Source: RPQJ01 sp963732415 | Lineage (GTDB): Bacteria > Pseudomonadota > Gammaproteobacteria > Steroidobacterales > Steroidobacteraceae | Direction: 5' to 3' | Assembly (NCBI GenBank): GCA_963732415.1 | Contig: CAVSZK010000005.1 | Location: 251,079-315,078, forward strand | Length of the DNA: 64,000 nucleotides | Shown here: in pieces, positions 46,317-64,000 of the stretch | Numbering within the stretch: the first letter of the stretch is position 1 | Layout of the letters: each line of letters opens with the position of its first letter | Program-made: the position numbers and the translations under genes | Notes under the pieces: model-generated | What the model saw: the letters and a program-made list of their open reading frames with translations, nothing else | Databases searched by the model: none | Told to the model about the DNA's origin: nothing

Positions 46317-48406
46317 GCTCGCCTTCTTCATCACCGCTTCGGCGACGTTGTTCGGCACCTCGAGGTACCGCGCGAACTCCATGGTGAACGTCGCGCGGCC
46401 CTGGCTCATCGAGCGCACCGACGTCGCGTAGCCGAACATCTCGGCCAGCGGAACCTCGGCCGTCACGACCTTGCCGGACACGGAGTCGTCCATGCCCTGG
46501 ATGTGGCCACGGCGGCGGCTCAGGTCGCCGATCACGTCGCCGGAGTAGTCCTCCGGGGTGACCACTTCGACCTTCATGATCGGCTCGAGCAGCACCGGCT
46601 TCGCCGGCGCACGCCTTCCTTGACCGCCATCGAGCCCGCGATCTTGAACGCCATTTCGTTCGAGTCCACGTCGTGGTACGAGCCGTCGAAGATCGTGACC
46701 TTGACGTCCACCACCGGGTAACCGGCGATCACGCCGCCCTCGAGCGCTTCCTTGACGCCCTTGTCCACGGCCGGGATGTACTCGCGCGGCACGATGCCGC
46801 CGACGATGCCGTTGACGAACTCGTAGCCCTTGCCTTCTTCCTGCGGCTCGATCTTGAGCCACACGTGGCCGTACTGGCCGCGGCCGCCGGACTGGCGGAC
46901 GAACTTGCCTTCCTGGTCGACCTTGCCGCGGATGGTCTCGCGGTAGGCGACCTGCGGCTTGCCGACGTTCGCCTCGACCTTGAACTCGCGCTTCATGCGG
47001 TCGACGAGGATGTCGAGGTGCAGTTCGCCCATGCCGGAGATGATCGTCTGGCCCGACTCCTGGTCGGTGCTGACGCGGAACGACGGGTCTTCCTTCGCGA
47101 GGCGCTGCAGCGCGAGGCCCATCTTCTCCTGGTCGCTCTTGGTCTTCGGCTCGACGGCGACCGAGATCACCGGCTCGGGGAATTCCATCTTCTCGAGCGT
47201 GATCACATGGTCCGGGTCGCACAGCGTGTCGCCGGTCGTGACGTCCTTCAGGCCCACGGCCGCCGCGATGTCGCCGGCGCGCACCTCCTTGATCTCCGCG
47301 CGCTCGGCCGCGTGCATCTGCAGCAGGCGCCCGATGCGCTCCTTCTTGCTCTTGCCCGGGACGAACACCTGGTCGCCCGAGTTGAGCACGCCCGAGTACA
47401 CCCGGAAGAACGTCAGGTTGCCGACGAACGGGTCGTTCAGGATCTTGAACGCGAGCGCGGAGAACTTCGACTCATCCGACGCCGGGCGGGTGGCCTCGGC
47501 GCCATCGTCGTCGATGCCCATCACCGGCGGCATTTCGGTCGGTGCCGGCATGTACTCGATGATGGCGTCGAGCATCGCCTGCACGCCCTTGTTCTTGAAC
47601 GCGGAGCCGCAGAGCGTCAGGACGATTTCGTTGCTTGATCGCGCGCGCGCGCAGCCCCGCCTTGATCTCGGCCTCGGTGAGTTCGGCATGCTCGAGGTAC
47701 TTGTGCAGCAGCTCCTCGCTGCCCTCGGCGGCCGCCTCGACATCTTCTCGCGGTACTCCGCGCACTGCGCCGCATTTCGGCCGGGATCTCGCGGACGGTC
47801 GAAGCGCATGCCCTCAGTCGAGTCGTCCCAGTAGATCGCCTTCATGGTGATCAGGTCGACGACGCCCTCGAACTTCTCCTCGGCGCCGATCGGCAACTGG
47901 ATCGCGACCGGGTTGCCGCGCAGGCGGGTGCGGATCTGCTCCACGCAGCGCAGGAAGTTGGCGCCGGCGCGGTCCATCTTGTTGACGAACGCGATGCGCG
48001 GCACGCCGTACTTGTTCATCTGGCGCCAGACGGTCTCGGACTGGGGCTGCACGCCGCTCACCGCGCAGAAGAGCGCGCAGGCGGAGTCGAGCACGCGCAG
48101 GCAGCGCTCCACCTCGATGGTGAAGTCCACGTGCCCCGGCGTGTCGATGATGTTGATGCGATGCTCGGGGAAGTGGTTGTCCATCCCCTTCCAGAAGCAG
48201 GTGGTCGCCGCGGCCGTGATCGTGATGCCGCGCTCCTGTTCCTGCTCCATGTAGTCCATGACGGCCGCGCCGTCGTGCACCTCGCCGATCTTGTGCGAGA
48301 CGCCGGTGTAGAACAGGATGCGCTCGGTCGTCGTGGTCTTCCCGGCGTCGATGTGCGCCGAGATACCGATGTTCCGGTAGCGCTCGATAGGTGTAGTGCG
48401 TGGCAC
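46314..48406 (-). CDS. fusA: elongation factor G, frameshifted in this sequence
   Basis: EF-G, the translocase GTPase. The G domain is clear (SAHIDAGKTTTTERILFYTG, IDTPGHVDFTIEVER, FVNKMDRAG) and domains II-V follow. Five one-base indels break the frame: an extra base in 47794-47797, a missing base near 47772, a missing base at 47740/47741, an extra base at 47633, and a missing base near 46604. Fixing all gives 697 residues (E. coli 704). Start is a GTG at 48404-48406; stop TGA at 46314. The breaks are most likely sequence errors. Confidence 0.93.
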
Positions 48407-48451
48407 GATGAAATTCCTCGAACGGTCGTCGCTGCTGGTGCCCGGCGGGCC

Positions 48452-48931
48452 TTACCAGCGGTAGTGCGCGAATGCCTTGTTGGCGTCCGCCATGCGGTGC
48501 GTGTCCTCGCGCTTGCGCACGGCCGCACCACGGTTTTCCGCGGCCTCGAGCAGCTCGGCGGCGAGCCGCTGCGACATGGACTTCTCGCTGCGGGCTGCCG
48601 CGGCGTCGATCACCCAGCGCATCGCCAGCGTCTGCCGGCGGGTGGAACGGACCTCGATCGGCACCTGATAGGTGGCGCCGCCGACGCGGCGCGACTTCAC
48701 TTCGACCATCGGCTTGACGTTGTCGAGCGCCTGGGTCAGCAGCTCGATGGTCTGGTCGGCCTGCCGGCCGGTCTTCTCGGCCATGCGGTCGATCGCGCCG
48801 TAGACGATGCGCTCGGCGACCGACTTCTTGCCGCGCTCCATGACCATGTTCATGAACTTGGCCAGCAGGACGCTGTTGAATTTCGGGTCCGGCAGGATGC
48901 TGCGAACCGGGGCCTGTGATCTACGGGACAT
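48452..48931 (-). CDS. rpsG: 30S ribosomal protein S7
   Basis: A 159-residue uS7 with VRSILPDPKFNSVLLAKFMNMVMERGKKSVAERIVYGAID and the beta-hairpin EVRSTRRQTLAMRWVIDAA. It organises the 30S head and represses the str operon in E. coli. Between rpsL and fusA. Confidence 0.98.
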   Translation of the reverse strand: MSRRSQAPVRSILPDPKFNSVLLAKFMNMVMERGKKSVAERIVYGAIDRMAEKTGRQADQTIELLTQALDNVKPMVEVKSRRVGGATYQVPIEVRSTRRQTLAMRWVIDAAAARSEKSMSQRLAAELLEAAENRGAAVRKREDTHRMADANKAFAHYRW

Positions 48932-48950
48932 TTTTGACTACCGCTTTGAT

Positions 48951-48976
48951 CTGGTGACCAGTTACCAGTGACTGGT
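48951..48976. repeat. CTGGTGACCAGT intergenic repeat, copy 2
   Basis: CTGGTGACCAGT (48951-48962) is followed by TACCAGTGACTGGT, making two nested small palindromes in the 69-base rpsL-rpsG gap. Confidence 0.6.
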
Positions 48977-49000
48977 TGTTTGTGACCGGAAGGGCCGCGC

Positions 49001-49378
49001 TCAGCCGCCCTTGGGGCGCTTCGCGCCGTACTTCGACCGGCTCTGCTTGCGATCGTTGACGCCGGCGCAGTCGAGCGTGCCGCGCACCGTGTGGTAGCGC
49101 ACGCCCGGCAGGTCCTTGACGCGGCCGCCGCGGATCAGCACCACCGAGTGCTCCTGGAGATTGTGGCCCTCGCCGCCGATGTAGCTGATCACCTCGTGCC
49201 CGTTTGTGAGGCGCACCTTCGCGACCTTGCGCAGCGCCGAGTTCGGCTTCTTCGGGGTCGTGGTGTAGACGCGCGTGCACACGCCACGCTTCTGCGGCGA
49301 GTTGCCGAGCGCGGGCACCTTGCTCTTCGCCGCGGCCTCGCGGCGCGGGCTACGGATCAGCTGATTGACGGTTGACAT
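49001..49378 (-). CDS. rpsL: 30S ribosomal protein S12
   Basis: A 125-residue uS12 starting MSTVNQLIRSPRREAAAKSK. The decoding-centre loops are wild type in form (TTTPKKPNSALRKVAKVRL and GRVKDLPGVRYHTVRG), so no streptomycin-resistance change is evident. First gene of the str group rpsL-rpsG-fusA-tuf. Confidence 0.98.
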   Translation of the reverse strand: MSTVNQLIRSPRREAAAKSKVPALGNSPQKRGVCTRVYTTTPKKPNSALRKVAKVRLTNGHEVISYIGGEGHNLQEHSVVLIRGGRVKDLPGVRYHTVRGTLDCAGVNDRKQSRSKYGAKRPKGG

Positions 49379-49402
49379 GCCAGACCGACTCCCAAACGTT
49401 TT

Positions 49403-49460
49403 GGCGCACCGAAGTGCTCGGCGCGCCCAAGAAACACCGGGCCGCCCAAGTGGCGGCCCG
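49403..49460 (-). promoter_or_regulatory. two hairpins in the rpsL leader
   Basis: In the ~137-base leader, CGGGCCGCC/GGCGGCCCG (49438-49460) is followed by GGCGC...GCGCC with an inner CCGA/TCGG (49403-49427). The first has a weak T-rich tail (GTGTTTCTT on the minus strand). They may attenuate str transcription or end read-through from rpoC. Confidence 0.45.
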
Positions 49461-49521
49461 ATGACAATGACCCCGGGGGCTGCGCGGGTAGATCGCCGGC
49501 AGCCCCGTGGAAAGACCGAAA

Positions 49522-49550
49522 ATTTTAGGAGGGGCGGCCGCGGCTGTCAA
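49522..49550 (-). promoter_or_regulatory. strong str-operon promoter
   Basis: On the minus strand a consensus TTGACA (49545-49550) and TAAAAT (49522-49527) are 17 bases apart, 34 bases after the rpoC stop. It separates str expression from the RNA polymerase genes. Confidence 0.85.
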
Positions 49551-49583
49551 CTTGACGCACCGCGGCAACCCTGCCCTGCCGCC

Positions 49584-53801
<4,218 letters not shown>

Positions 53802-53841
53802 TTCGTCACCCTGTGCGTCTGTCGCGCGTTTCGCGCAGGAC

Positions 53842-58003
<4,162 letters not shown>

Positions 58004-58073
58004 CGCGATCACCCTCTCACGGCCGGCAACCCGGCCCATACGGCTCGACTCTCAGAACACGAACGAACGGTCA

Positions 58074-58104
58074 GGCCGGCCGGCGGATTTCCCGCCAGCC
58101 GACC
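58074..58104 (-). promoter_or_regulatory. rplL-rpoB intergenic hairpin
   Basis: A 13-bp stem (58074-58086 with 58092-58104, two G-U pairs on the minus strand) with a 5-base loop, midway in the 135-base gap. No U-tract follows. E. coli has a partial terminator and an RNase III site in the same gap; this may do a similar job. Confidence 0.55.
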
Positions 58105-58138
58105 TGCCGATGAACGGGCATGCGCCCGAGCATCGCGG

Positions 58139-58513
58139 TTACTTGATCTCCGCGGCGGCGCCGGCCTCTTCGAGCTTCTTCTTGATGGCGTCGGCGTCGG
58201 CCTTCGGGATGCCATCCTTGACCATGGCAGGCACGGCCTCGACCAGGTCCTTGGCTTCCTTGAGACCGAGGCCGGTGAGCTCGCGGATCACCTTGATGAC
58301 GCCGACCTTGTTCGCGCCGAAGCTGGTCATGGTGACCGTGAACTCGGTCTGCTCCTCGGCGACCGGGGCAGCGGCAGCGCCAACGGCGGCAACCGCGACC
58401 GGCGCGGCAGCCGTGACACCGAACTTGTCTTCCATCATCTTCACGAGGTCGACGATCTCCATCAAAGTCATGCTGGAAATTGCGTCGAGAATCTCTTCTT
58501 TGCTGGCAGCCAT
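58139..58513 (-). CDS. rplL: 50S ribosomal protein L7/L12
   Basis: A 124-residue bL12: N-terminal dimer domain, Ala-rich hinge (VAAVGAAAAPVAEE) and C-terminal factor-binding domain (EFTVTMTSFGANKVGVIKVIRELTGLGLKEAKDLVE). Multiple copies form the stalk that recruits EF-G and EF-Tu. Confidence 0.98.
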   Translation of the reverse strand: MAASKEEILDAISSMTLMEIVDLVKMMEDKFGVTAAAPVAVAAVGAAAAPVAEEQTEFTVTMTSFGANKVGVIKVIRELTGLGLKEAKDLVEAVPAMVKDGIPKADADAIKKKLEEAGAAAEIK

Positions 58514-58570
58514 TATCGTGACTCCTGAAAAATTGGTTTTGATGCCTGAAATCTACTTACTGCGACCGCC

Positions 58571-59101
58571 TCAGGCGGCCGCCTGCTTCTGGTCCTTGAC
58601 CGCGGCGATCGTCCGCACGAGCCTCGTGTGAGGCTCGGCGAGCGTGCGCACGAACTTGCCGATGGGCGCCTTTATCACACCCAGCAGCTGTCCGAGCGCC
58701 TGTTCCCTGGTGGGAAGGCTGGCGACACGCTCGAGGTCGTTGGCCGGGAACACGCTGCCGCCGAGCGACACGAGTGTCGCCACGAGCTTCTGGTGGTCCT
58801 TGGCAAATCCCTTGATCAGTCGCGCAGCGGCGCCGGGGTCATCCTCCGAGAAAGCGAGGATCAGCGGACCCTTGAGCTTCTCGCCGACGCACTCGAACTG
58901 AGTGCCGGCGACAGCCCTGCGGGCCAGCGTGTTCTTCACCACTCTCATGTAGACGCGAGAGGCACGGGCCTTGGCGCGCAGGTCGGTGAGCTGCGCAACC
59001 GAGAGCCCCCGGTATTCCGCGGCGACCACGGACTGCGCACGCAGCGCAACCTCGTTCACCTCGGAAACCAGCGCCTTCTTGTCTTCCAGTCTGAGCGCCA
59101 T
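58571..59101 (-). CDS. rplJ: 50S ribosomal protein L10
   Basis: A 176-residue uL10, base of the L7/L12 stalk (EYRGLSVAQLTDLRAKARASRVYMRVVKNTLARRAV). A perfect AGGAGG lies 5 bases before the ATG at 59099-59101. The preceding 247-base gap carries the L10 autoregulatory leader. Confidence 0.97.
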   Translation of the reverse strand: MALRLEDKKALVSEVNEVALRAQSVVAAEYRGLSVAQLTDLRAKARASRVYMRVVKNTLARRAVAGTQFECVGEKLKGPLILAFSEDDPGAAARLIKGFAKDHQKLVATLVSLGGSVFPANDLERVASLPTREQALGQLLGVIKAPIGKFVRTLAEPHTRLVRTIAAVKDQKQAAA

Positions 59102-59114
59102 GTAATCCTCCTGG

Positions 59115-59300
59115 CCTGAAAGTCCTAGACACGAACACCCGTCCCTGGGCATTCACCCTTCTAGAGGGCGGCGACCTTCGGCAGTAAGAACTGACTCGGG
59201 TACCACCATCTGCGCAGGCGACCATTAAGGGGATCGCATCCCCGCCTGCGGTCTTCGATGATGACCGGCCCCGGCTGTGCGCCGCCCCGGATGGGGGCGG
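59115..59300 (-). ncRNA. L10 leader (rplJ autoregulatory mRNA element)
   Basis: The rplA-rplJ gap on the minus strand contains TTAATGGTCGCCTGCGCAGA followed by TGGTGGTACC, which resembles the kink-turn region of the L10 leader, flanked by paired segments such as CGCAGGCGGGGATGCG/CGATCCCC. In E. coli L10(L12)4 binds this element and represses rplJL. Boundaries are approximate. Confidence 0.75.
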
Positions 59301-59348
59301 AGCGCGGCCACGACCGGCCCTGCATCAAATCGTTTGCGGCCGCGGCGC

Positions 59349-60045
59349 CTACGCGCCGAGGCTCGACTGATCCACCGCGATGCCCGGCCCCATCGTCGAG
59401 GAGACGGACACGCGCTTGAAATAAATGCCCTTGGCGGACGCCGGCTTGATCTTCTGCAGGTCGGCGAGCAGCGCGCGCAGGTTCTCGTGCAGCGCCTGCA
59501 CCTCGAAGCTGGCCTTGCCGATCGTGCAGTGGATCACGCCGCCCTTGTCGGTGCGAAAGCGCACCTGGCCGGCCTTGGCATTGCGCACCGCGGTCGCCAC
59601 GTCCGGGGTCACCGTACCGACCTTCGGGTTCGGCATCAGGCCGCGGGGGCCGAGGATCTGGCCGAGCTGGCCCACGACGCGCATCGCGTCCGGGCTTGCG
59701 ACGACCACGTCGAAATTGAGCTCGCCGGCCTTCACCTTCTCGGCGAGGTCCTCGAGGCCCACCACGTCGGCGCCCGCCTCGAGCGCGGCCTCGGCATTCT
59801 TGCCCGAGGTGAACACCGCCACGCGGACGATCTTGCCGGTGCCATTGCGGCAGCACGGTCGAACCGCGCACCTGCTGGTCGGACTTGGTCGCATCGACGC
59901 CGAGGTTCACCGACACGTCCACGGCCTCGTCGAACTTCGCGACGGCGAACTGCTTGACGAGCGCGAGCGCCTCGTCGATCGGATACTGGGCACCGGCCGG
60001 CAGCTTCTCCGCCCAGGGCTTCATTCGCTTGGTTACGGCTGCCAT
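59349..60045 (-). CDS. rplA: 50S ribosomal protein L1, frameshifted once in this sequence
   Basis: uL1 of the mobile stalk. MAAVTKRMKPWAEKLPAG to GSTVLP is in one frame; one extra base near 59847 moves the rest (NGTGKIVRVAVFTSGKNAE to VDQSSLGA) to another. Corrected length is 231 residues (E. coli 234). The motif GPRGLMPNPKVGTVT is intact. L1 also represses rplKA. The break is most likely a sequence error. Confidence 0.94.
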
Positions 60046-60046
60046 G

Positions 60047-60478
60047 TCACACGCCCTCCACGTCGACGCCCATGCTGCGGGCGCTGCCGGCGATCGTGCG
60101 CACGGCCGCATCGAGGTCGGCCGCCGTCAGGTCCGGCGTCTTGGTCTTCGCGATGTCCTCGAGCTGCTTGCGGCTGATCTTGCCCACCTTGGCGGTGTTC
60201 GGCGTGCCGCTGCCCTTCTCGAGTCCGAGCGCCTTGCGGATCAGCACCGACGCCGGCGGCGTCTTCATGATGAAGGTGAAGCTGCGATCGCTGTACACCG
60301 TGATCACCACGGGGATCGGCAGTCCCTTCTCCACGCTCTGCGTCTGCGCGTTGAACTGCTTGCAGAACTCCATGATGTTGACGCCCTGCTGGCCGAGCGC
60401 CGGCCCGATCGGCGGGCTCGGGTTCGCCTGGCCTGCAGGAACCTGCAGCTTGACGTAACCGTTAACTTTCTTGGCCAT
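60047..60478 (-). CDS. rplK: 50S ribosomal protein L11
   Basis: A 143-residue uL11 (VKLQVPAGQANPSPPIGPALGQQGVNIMEFCKQFN). It is the thiostrepton-binding GTPase-centre protein needed for RelA activation. One base separates its stop from the rplA ATG. Confidence 0.98.
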   Translation of the reverse strand: MAKKVNGYVKLQVPAGQANPSPPIGPALGQQGVNIMEFCKQFNAQTQSVEKGLPIPVVITVYSDRSFTFIMKTPPASVLIRKALGLEKGSGTPNTAKVGKISRKQLEDIAKTKTPDLTAADLDAAVRTIAGSARSMGVDVEGV

Positions 60479-60528
60479 CTCTCTTCACCTCGTTTGGGTC
60501 CAAGCGCCCCGAAGGGCTCCCCGTTTGC

Positions 60529-61062
60529 TCAGGCCTTCTCGACCTGGCTGAATTCAAGTTCCACGGGCGTCGAGCGCCCGAGGATCTGCACCGCCACCTG
60601 CAGGCGGCTCTTCTCGTAGTTCACCGACTCGACGACACCGTTGAAGTCGTTGAACGGTCCGTCCGTCACGCGCACCACCTCGCCCGGCTCGAACAGCACC
60701 TTCGGCCGCGGCTTCTCGGCGCCTTCCTCGACGCGCCGCAGGATCGCATTCGCCTCGCGGTCGGAGATCGGCGCCGGCTTCTCGGGAGTTCCGCCGATGA
60801 AACCGAGCACCTTGGGCGTCTCGCGCACCAGGTGCCAGGTGTCCTCGTTCATCTCCATCTGCACCAGCACGTAGCCGGGGAAGAACTTGCGCTCGCTGCG
60901 GCGGCGCTGCCCGTCCCGCATCTCGACGACTTCCTCGGTGGGCACCAGGATGTCGCCGAACTTGTCCTCGAGGCCCTTGAGGCGCGTGCGCTCCTTGAGC
61001 GACGATGCAACCTTGTGCTCGAAGTTCGAATACGCGTGCACGACGTACCAGCGAAGCGTCAC
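60529..61062 (-). CDS. nusG: transcription antitermination factor NusG
   Basis: A 177-residue NusG: N-terminal NGN domain (LRWYVVHAYSNFEHKVASSL, KFFPGYVLVQMEMNEDTWHLVR) and C-terminal KOW domain (FEPGEVVRVTDGPFNDFNGVVESVNYEKSRLQV). It links RNA polymerase to Rho or to S10 on the ribosome. The start is a GTG at 61060-61062 with GGAGG upstream; the stop of secE is 2 bases away. Confidence 0.97.
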   Translation of the reverse strand: MTLRWYVVHAYSNFEHKVASSLKERTRLKGLEDKFGDILVPTEEVVEMRDGQRRRSERKFFPGYVLVQMEMNEDTWHLVRETPKVLGFIGGTPEKPAPISDREANAILRRVEEGAEKPRPKVLFEPGEVVRVTDGPFNDFNGVVESVNYEKSRLQVAVQILGRSTPVELEFSQVEKA

Positions 61063-61064
61063 GG

Positions 61065-61442
61065 TCAGCCTCCCTGCCCGGTCAGGGCGCGCGTGATCGC
61101 ACCAAGCGACATGTCGAGCAGCCAGAAGAAGATTCCGAGCACGATGATCGCGACCACCACGACCAGCGTCGTCTGCATCGTCTCCTGCCGCGTCGGCCAC
61201 ACGACCTTGCGCAACTCGACGCGCGAGCCCTGCACGAACTGCCAGAACTCGCGGCCCTGCGCCGACTGCAGCGCGACGACGATGCCCGCCGCGAGCGCGC
61301 CGAGCACGATCAGCCAGCGCACCGCCAGCGGCACGTCGACAAGCATGTAGAAGGCGGCTATGCCGCCGACCAGGATCGCTGCGGACGCAACCAGCTTTGC
61401 GATGTCCAGCGCGCTGGCACCGTTTTCGGCCTGTTCGGTCAT
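61065..61442 (-). CDS. secE: preprotein translocase subunit SecE
   Basis: A 125-residue SecE with three transmembrane helices, the form typical of enteric-type gammaproteobacteria; the conserved amphipathic segment is QGSRVELRKVVWPTRQETMQT before the last helix. It clamps SecY. It follows tRNA-Trp by 48 bases. Confidence 0.96.
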   Translation of the reverse strand: MTEQAENGASALDIAKLVASAAILVGGIAAFYMLVDVPLAVRWLIVLGALAAGIVVALQSAQGREFWQFVQGSRVELRKVVWPTRQETMQTTLVVVVAIIVLGIFFWLLDMSLGAITRALTGQGG

Positions 61443-61490
61443 TTCTCTCGCCGGGCTCGACCCGATCCGTCGTTCATCGCTCGCCGCGAC

Positions 61491-61566
61491 TGGCAGGGCA
61501 GGAGGGAATCGAACCCCCAACCTGCGGTTTTGGAGACCGCCGCTCTGCCAATTGAGCTACTGCCCT
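61491..61566 (-). tRNA. trpT: tRNA-Trp (CCA)
   Basis: 76 bases forming a full cloverleaf on the minus strand, 5' AGGGCAGTAGCTC, anticodon loop CTCCAAA with anticodon CCA, T-loop GGTTCGATTCC, and an encoded CCA end. It lies between tuf copy B and secE. Confidence 0.97.
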
Positions 61567-61604
61567 GTGCCGCGAAGCAATCGCCGGATCGGTCGAACCT
61601 CAAT

Positions 61605-62795
<1,191 letters not shown>

Positions 62796-62835
62796 GACCC
62801 TTACCTCTGAAACAATGACTACTGACTAAAAAACC

Positions 62836-62911
62836 TGGAGCCCACGACCGGAATCGAACCGGTGACCTCGTCCTTACCAAGGACGTGCTCTACCGACTGA
62901 GCTACGTGGGC
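62836..62911 (-). tRNA. thrT: tRNA-Thr (GGT)
   Basis: 76 bases, 5' GCCCACGTAGCTCAG, anticodon loop TTGGTAA (GGT), T-loop GGTTCGATTCC and an encoded CCA. First tRNA upstream of tuf copy B. Confidence 0.97.
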
Positions 62912-62949
62912 CTCGACACCTTTCCGACGCCATCCCCACCACCCGGGAA

Positions 62950-63023
<74 letters not shown>

Positions 63024-63073
63024 CTCGCCAGCCGGTTCAGTCTTCTCGACCCACGTTCCCAGCCCGGCAGGAC

Positions 63074-63159
63074 TGGTGGAGGGGGTAGGATTCGAACCTA
63101 CGAAGGCATGAGCCGGCAGATTTACAGTCTGCTCCCGTTGGCCGCTTGGGTACCCCTCC
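63074..63159 (-). tRNA. tyrU: tRNA-Tyr (GTA)
   Basis: 86 bases with a long variable arm (class II), 5' GGAGGGGTACCCAAGCGG, anticodon GTA in CTGTAAA, T-loop GGTTCGAATCC and an encoded CCA. First gene of the tRNA-tufB transcript. Confidence 0.97.
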
Positions 63160-63176
63160 CGGACAGAGAGCCGCGT

Positions 63177-63205
63177 ATTTTGGGTGGGAGAACACCCGGT
63201 GTCAA
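63177..63205 (-). promoter_or_regulatory. promoter of the tRNA-tufB operon
   Basis: A consensus TTGACA (63200-63205) and CAAAAT (63177-63182) are 17 bases apart on the minus strand. The bases after the -10 box (ACGCGG) are GC-rich, as in promoters under stringent control. Confidence 0.75.
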
Positions 63206-63372
63206 TGTCGGCCTGGCCTGCGCCCGGTGGGCGGGGCCTCCTGCCGCGGGCCGGCAGTCTACATAATGCCGGATATTCCCGGTCTTTTTCCGATGCTCTT
63301 CCCTCGCGGCTCCGTCCGTGCATAATTGCAGCGAACCCGCCGATTGTGGACAACTAGAAAAAGGTTCGGCCA

Positions 63373-63645
63373 GTGGAACGACGACTCACGACCAGGCATC
63401 GGGCCCGCACCACGGTCTACGTCCTGCTGCCCAACAGCAAGCGCCGCCTGTGCCGCGCCAGCAACCTGAGCGCCAGCGGCGTGTTCGTCGAGACCTGCGA
63501 CATGGGCCTGCGCAAGGGCCAGACCGTCGACCTCGCCTTTGCCATCAGCCTCGGCGTGGTGACCAAGATCCACCGGCGCACGGCGGTGGTCGCGCACATA
63601 TCGCGCGGCGGCACCGGCCTGATGATGGAAGGCCACGGCGGCTGA
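63373..63645 (+). CDS. PilZ-domain protein
   Basis: A 90-residue single-domain PilZ protein. The c-di-GMP-binding motifs are present: RxxxR at residues 8-12 (RHRAR) and (D/N)xSxxG at 31-36 (NLSASG). It should respond to cyclic di-GMP, but the output partner is unknown. The start is a GTG at 63373 with AAAAGG upstream. It is divergent from the tRNA operon and precedes a coiled-coil gene by 120 bases. Confidence 0.85.
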   Translation: MERRLTTRHRARTTVYVLLPNSKRRLCRASNLSASGVFVETCDMGLRKGQTVDLAFAISLGVVTKIHRRTAVVAHISRGGTGLMMEGHGG

Positions 63646-63701
63646 TCGCGTCCGCCGGGCCGGCCACGCACCGGCCCGCCGCGCTGCTCCAAACCGTTGA
63701 T

Positions 63702-63725
63702 CCGTAGGGGATAGCCCCGATACGG
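63702..63725. promoter_or_regulatory. 24-base palindrome upstream of the coiled-coil gene
   Basis: CCGTA GGGG (63702-63710) and CCCC..TACGG (63715-63725) form an inverted repeat around ATAG, 40 bases before the ATG at 63766. It could be an operator of a two-fold symmetric regulator. Confidence 0.4.
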
Positions 63726-63765
63726 CGCTGCTCGCCGCGCGGTATGTTGCACTGCGGAGGCCGCA

Positions 63766-64000
63766 ATGGAACGGCGCACTCCAGAAGTCGGGGTGGCTGA
63801 AGCCATCAATCGTGTCCTCGAGGCCGAGTCCGAGGCAGCGGACGTCATTGCGGCCGCCGAAAGGGACGCCGAGGCCGTGCTGGAAGCGGCACGCGCGCGC
63901 CGGCGGCAGATCCTCGAAACCGCCCGGCGCCGCGCGTCGCGTCTTCACGCCCGCGCCCAGCAGCAGCTCCGCCAGGCCATCGAGCGAACTCGACCGCACC
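63766..64000 (+). CDS. coiled-coil protein, cut by the window end
   Basis: At least 78 residues are visible; the frame stays open to the edge. The sequence (VAEAINRVLEAESEAADVIA, then AAERDAEAVLEAARARRRQI) is a charged Ala/Glu/Arg helix of the kind seen in ATP synthase b subunits and V/A-type ATPase G/H stalk subunits. GGAGG lies 6 bases before the ATG. A peripheral-stalk subunit is the best guess; another coiled-coil protein is equally possible on this fragment. Confidence 0.6.
   Translation, partial: MERRTPEVGVAEAINRVLEAESEAADVIAAAERDAEAVLEAARARRRQILETARRRASRLHARAQQQLRQAIERTRPH

Overview
The window is a 64 kb piece of a high-GC gammaproteobacterial chromosome, probably a contig from a draft or metagenome assembly. 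The class assignment rests on gene order (tRNA-Tyr/Gly/Thr, tuf, tRNA-Trp, secE, nusG, rplK..rpoC; miaB-phoH-ybeY-corC-lnt; maf-rng-yhdP-nit-tldD; uvrA next to an MFS gene and ssb beside the ribosomal cluster), on a three-helix SecE and on a ~1386-residue RpoB. RpoB length and the tuf-rpsJ junction recall Xanthomonadales and relatives, but I cannot fix the family.

Layout. Positions 1-11.8 kb (minus strand) carry holA, nadD, rsfS, rlmH, an OsmC-like gene, maf, rng, yhdP, a nitrilase, tldD and a small membrane protein. pip lies alone on the plus strand (12.06-13.09 kb). Then come leuS-lptE and a chain miaB-phoH-ybeY-corC-lnt-MBL hydrolase in which each start codon overlaps the previous stop (13.0-22.5 kb, minus). 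ssb, an MFS transporter, uvrA (plus) and a GNAT gene follow. A short accessory patch (27.8-30.8 kb) holds two tandem alanine-rich lipoprotein paralogues, pepQ (plus), a 69-bp REP-like palindrome and mscL. From 30.8 to 63.2 kb runs one unbroken minus-strand translation cluster: four tRNA genes, two tuf copies, secE-nusG, the L11/L10/RNA polymerase genes, the str, S10, spc and alpha groups, ending at an intrinsic terminator after rplQ. The last kilobase has a plus-strand PilZ gene and the start of a coiled-coil gene cut by the window edge. No gene-free stretch exceeds 300 bases; the longest gaps (200-250 bases) are described as regulatory features.

How the genes work together. Most of the window makes and controls the translation and transcription machinery: ribosomal proteins, RNA polymerase, elongation factors, SecY/SecE, 16S and 23S rRNA maturation (YbeY, RNase G, RlmH), ribosome silencing (RsfS), tRNA modification (MiaB) and LeuRS. 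The rest serves the envelope (Lnt, LptE, YhdP, CorC, MscL), DNA maintenance (UvrA, SSB, HolA) and NAD synthesis (NadD).

Quality note. Twelve single- or two-base indels break rplB, rplD, fusA, rpoC, rpoB and rplA between 42 and 60 kb. Correcting them gives family-typical lengths, so they look like sequencing or assembly errors.

I did not find a clearly undescribed multi-gene system. The best leads are regulatory: a shared palindrome exactly 32 bp upstream of matching -10 boxes in front of the two lipoproteins, and an S10-leader-like promoter plus attenuator placed after rpsJ instead of before it.
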